DNA from: Rhabditoides inermis
Taxonomy: Eukaryota; Nematoda; Chromadorea; Rhabditida; Rhabditidae
DNA: 64,000 nucleotides
Reading direction: 5' to 3'
Assembly (NCBI GenBank): GCA_963966185.1
Contig: CAWZYM010000068.1
Span: 1 to 64,000, forward strand
Below are positions 63,758-64,000 of the stretch, piece after piece. The position numbers were made by a program, and so were the translations under genes. Under the pieces are notes generated by a model that worked only from the letters and a program-made list of their open reading frames with translations, was not told the DNA's origin and did no database searches. How positions within the stretch are numbered: position 1 is the first letter of the stretch; each line of letters starts with the position of its first letter.

Positions 63758-64000
63758 TTAGGCATAACGGGACTTGCACTGCTTGAAAGCATCGTTGAAC
63801 GCGTTACAGAGTCCGACGTCAGACTGCGATTGGGTGCTGAAAAGCGATTCGTTAAAATCAAAATAATCTTCAAAATATAATCGATTCATAATCTTTTAAA
63901 AACACACACACACACTAACCAATCGAGGAACTGCTTCCACTCGAACTCGCAGGGCTGCTGGTACTGCTGCTGCTGAGGAGCCGCAGCCTGCTGGGCGGGG
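63758..64000 (-). CDS. CHCHD2/CHCHD10-like twin CX9C protein (3' part)
   Basis: Intermembrane-space mitochondrial protein imported by the MIA40 disulfide relay. Visible exons are the end of one exon (from 64000 down to 63920) and the last exon, 63836-63758. They read AAPQQQQYQQPCEFEWKQFLDC then TQSQSDVGLCNAFNDAFKQC and KSRYA. The Cys pairs form CX9C motifs (CEFEWKQFLDC and CNAFNDAFKQC), as in CHCHD2/10. The 5' part is outside the window. It would be the first visible gene of the possible operon, 462 bp above HIBADH. Confidence 0.88.

Overview
The window looks like nuclear DNA of a nematode. The best evidence is two transthyretin-like (TTL, Pfam family PF01060) secreted-protein genes, a family I know as essentially nematode-restricted. 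Supporting signs are small introns (often 45-60 bp), many start codons lying only 0-12 bases after a TTTNCAG-type splice acceptor (as expected for spliced-leader trans-splicing), an SPK-like domain gene, and a head-to-tail gene run with short gaps that resembles an operon. Species cannot be named. Introns and spacers are unusually rich in GA/CT, GGA and GGAAGGAG arrays. All exon models below were made by eye from splice signals and frame continuity, so individual boundaries may be off by a base or two.

Layout. 0.4-3.9 kb: first exon of a myosin essential light chain and two TTL genes (minus). 4.6-15.1 kb: a 37-exon muscle-type myosin heavy chain (minus) with a tail of only about 400 residues, a tRNA-Glu in one intron, about 1.35 kb of pure TCC repeat in another, and an inverted pair of tRNA-derived SINEs in a third. 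16.8-20.5 kb (plus): a C2H2/CCCH zinc-finger protein and beta-sarcoglycan with an initiator tRNA-Met in an intron. 20.65-22.6 kb (minus): complex I subunit NDUFA9. 23-30 kb: a repeat island with a 3.07-kb Mutator-like element (9-bp target duplication), fold-back elements, SINE copies and dispersed repeats. 26.8-32.3 kb: BBS4 (minus), whose 3' exons are spread through that island. 33.2-35.2 kb: an HMG-box protein with a Maelstrom-like domain (minus). 36.1-39.1 kb: a transcription factor-like gene with a FAR1/ZSWIM-like zinc module (minus). 39.75-44.23 kb: a two-gene PIF/Harbinger transposon with about 195-bp inverted repeats.

45.5-64 kb: eight consecutive minus-strand genes spaced about 0.1-0.5 kb apart except where a fold-back element has inserted: CHCHD2/10-like (cut by the window edge), HIBADH, GLOD4, a GalNAc-transferase, RPA1, an SPK-like gene, a tandem KIX-like gene and 3-ketoacyl-CoA thiolase. 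This could be one operon mixing mitochondrial metabolism (HIBADH, thiolase, CHCHD), DNA replication (RPA1) and secretory glycosylation.

Themes: muscle proteins cluster at 0.4-20.5 kb (light chain, heavy chain, sarcoglycan); mobile DNA is diverse (Mutator-like, Harbinger, mariner-like MITE, RTE-like LINE, tRNA SINE) and several insertions keep clean target duplications. The strongest candidates for something new are the short-tailed myosin, the Maelstrom-like protein, the Harbinger element with an SR-rich partner and multiplied transposase exons, and the TTL gene with two interchangeable 3' ends.
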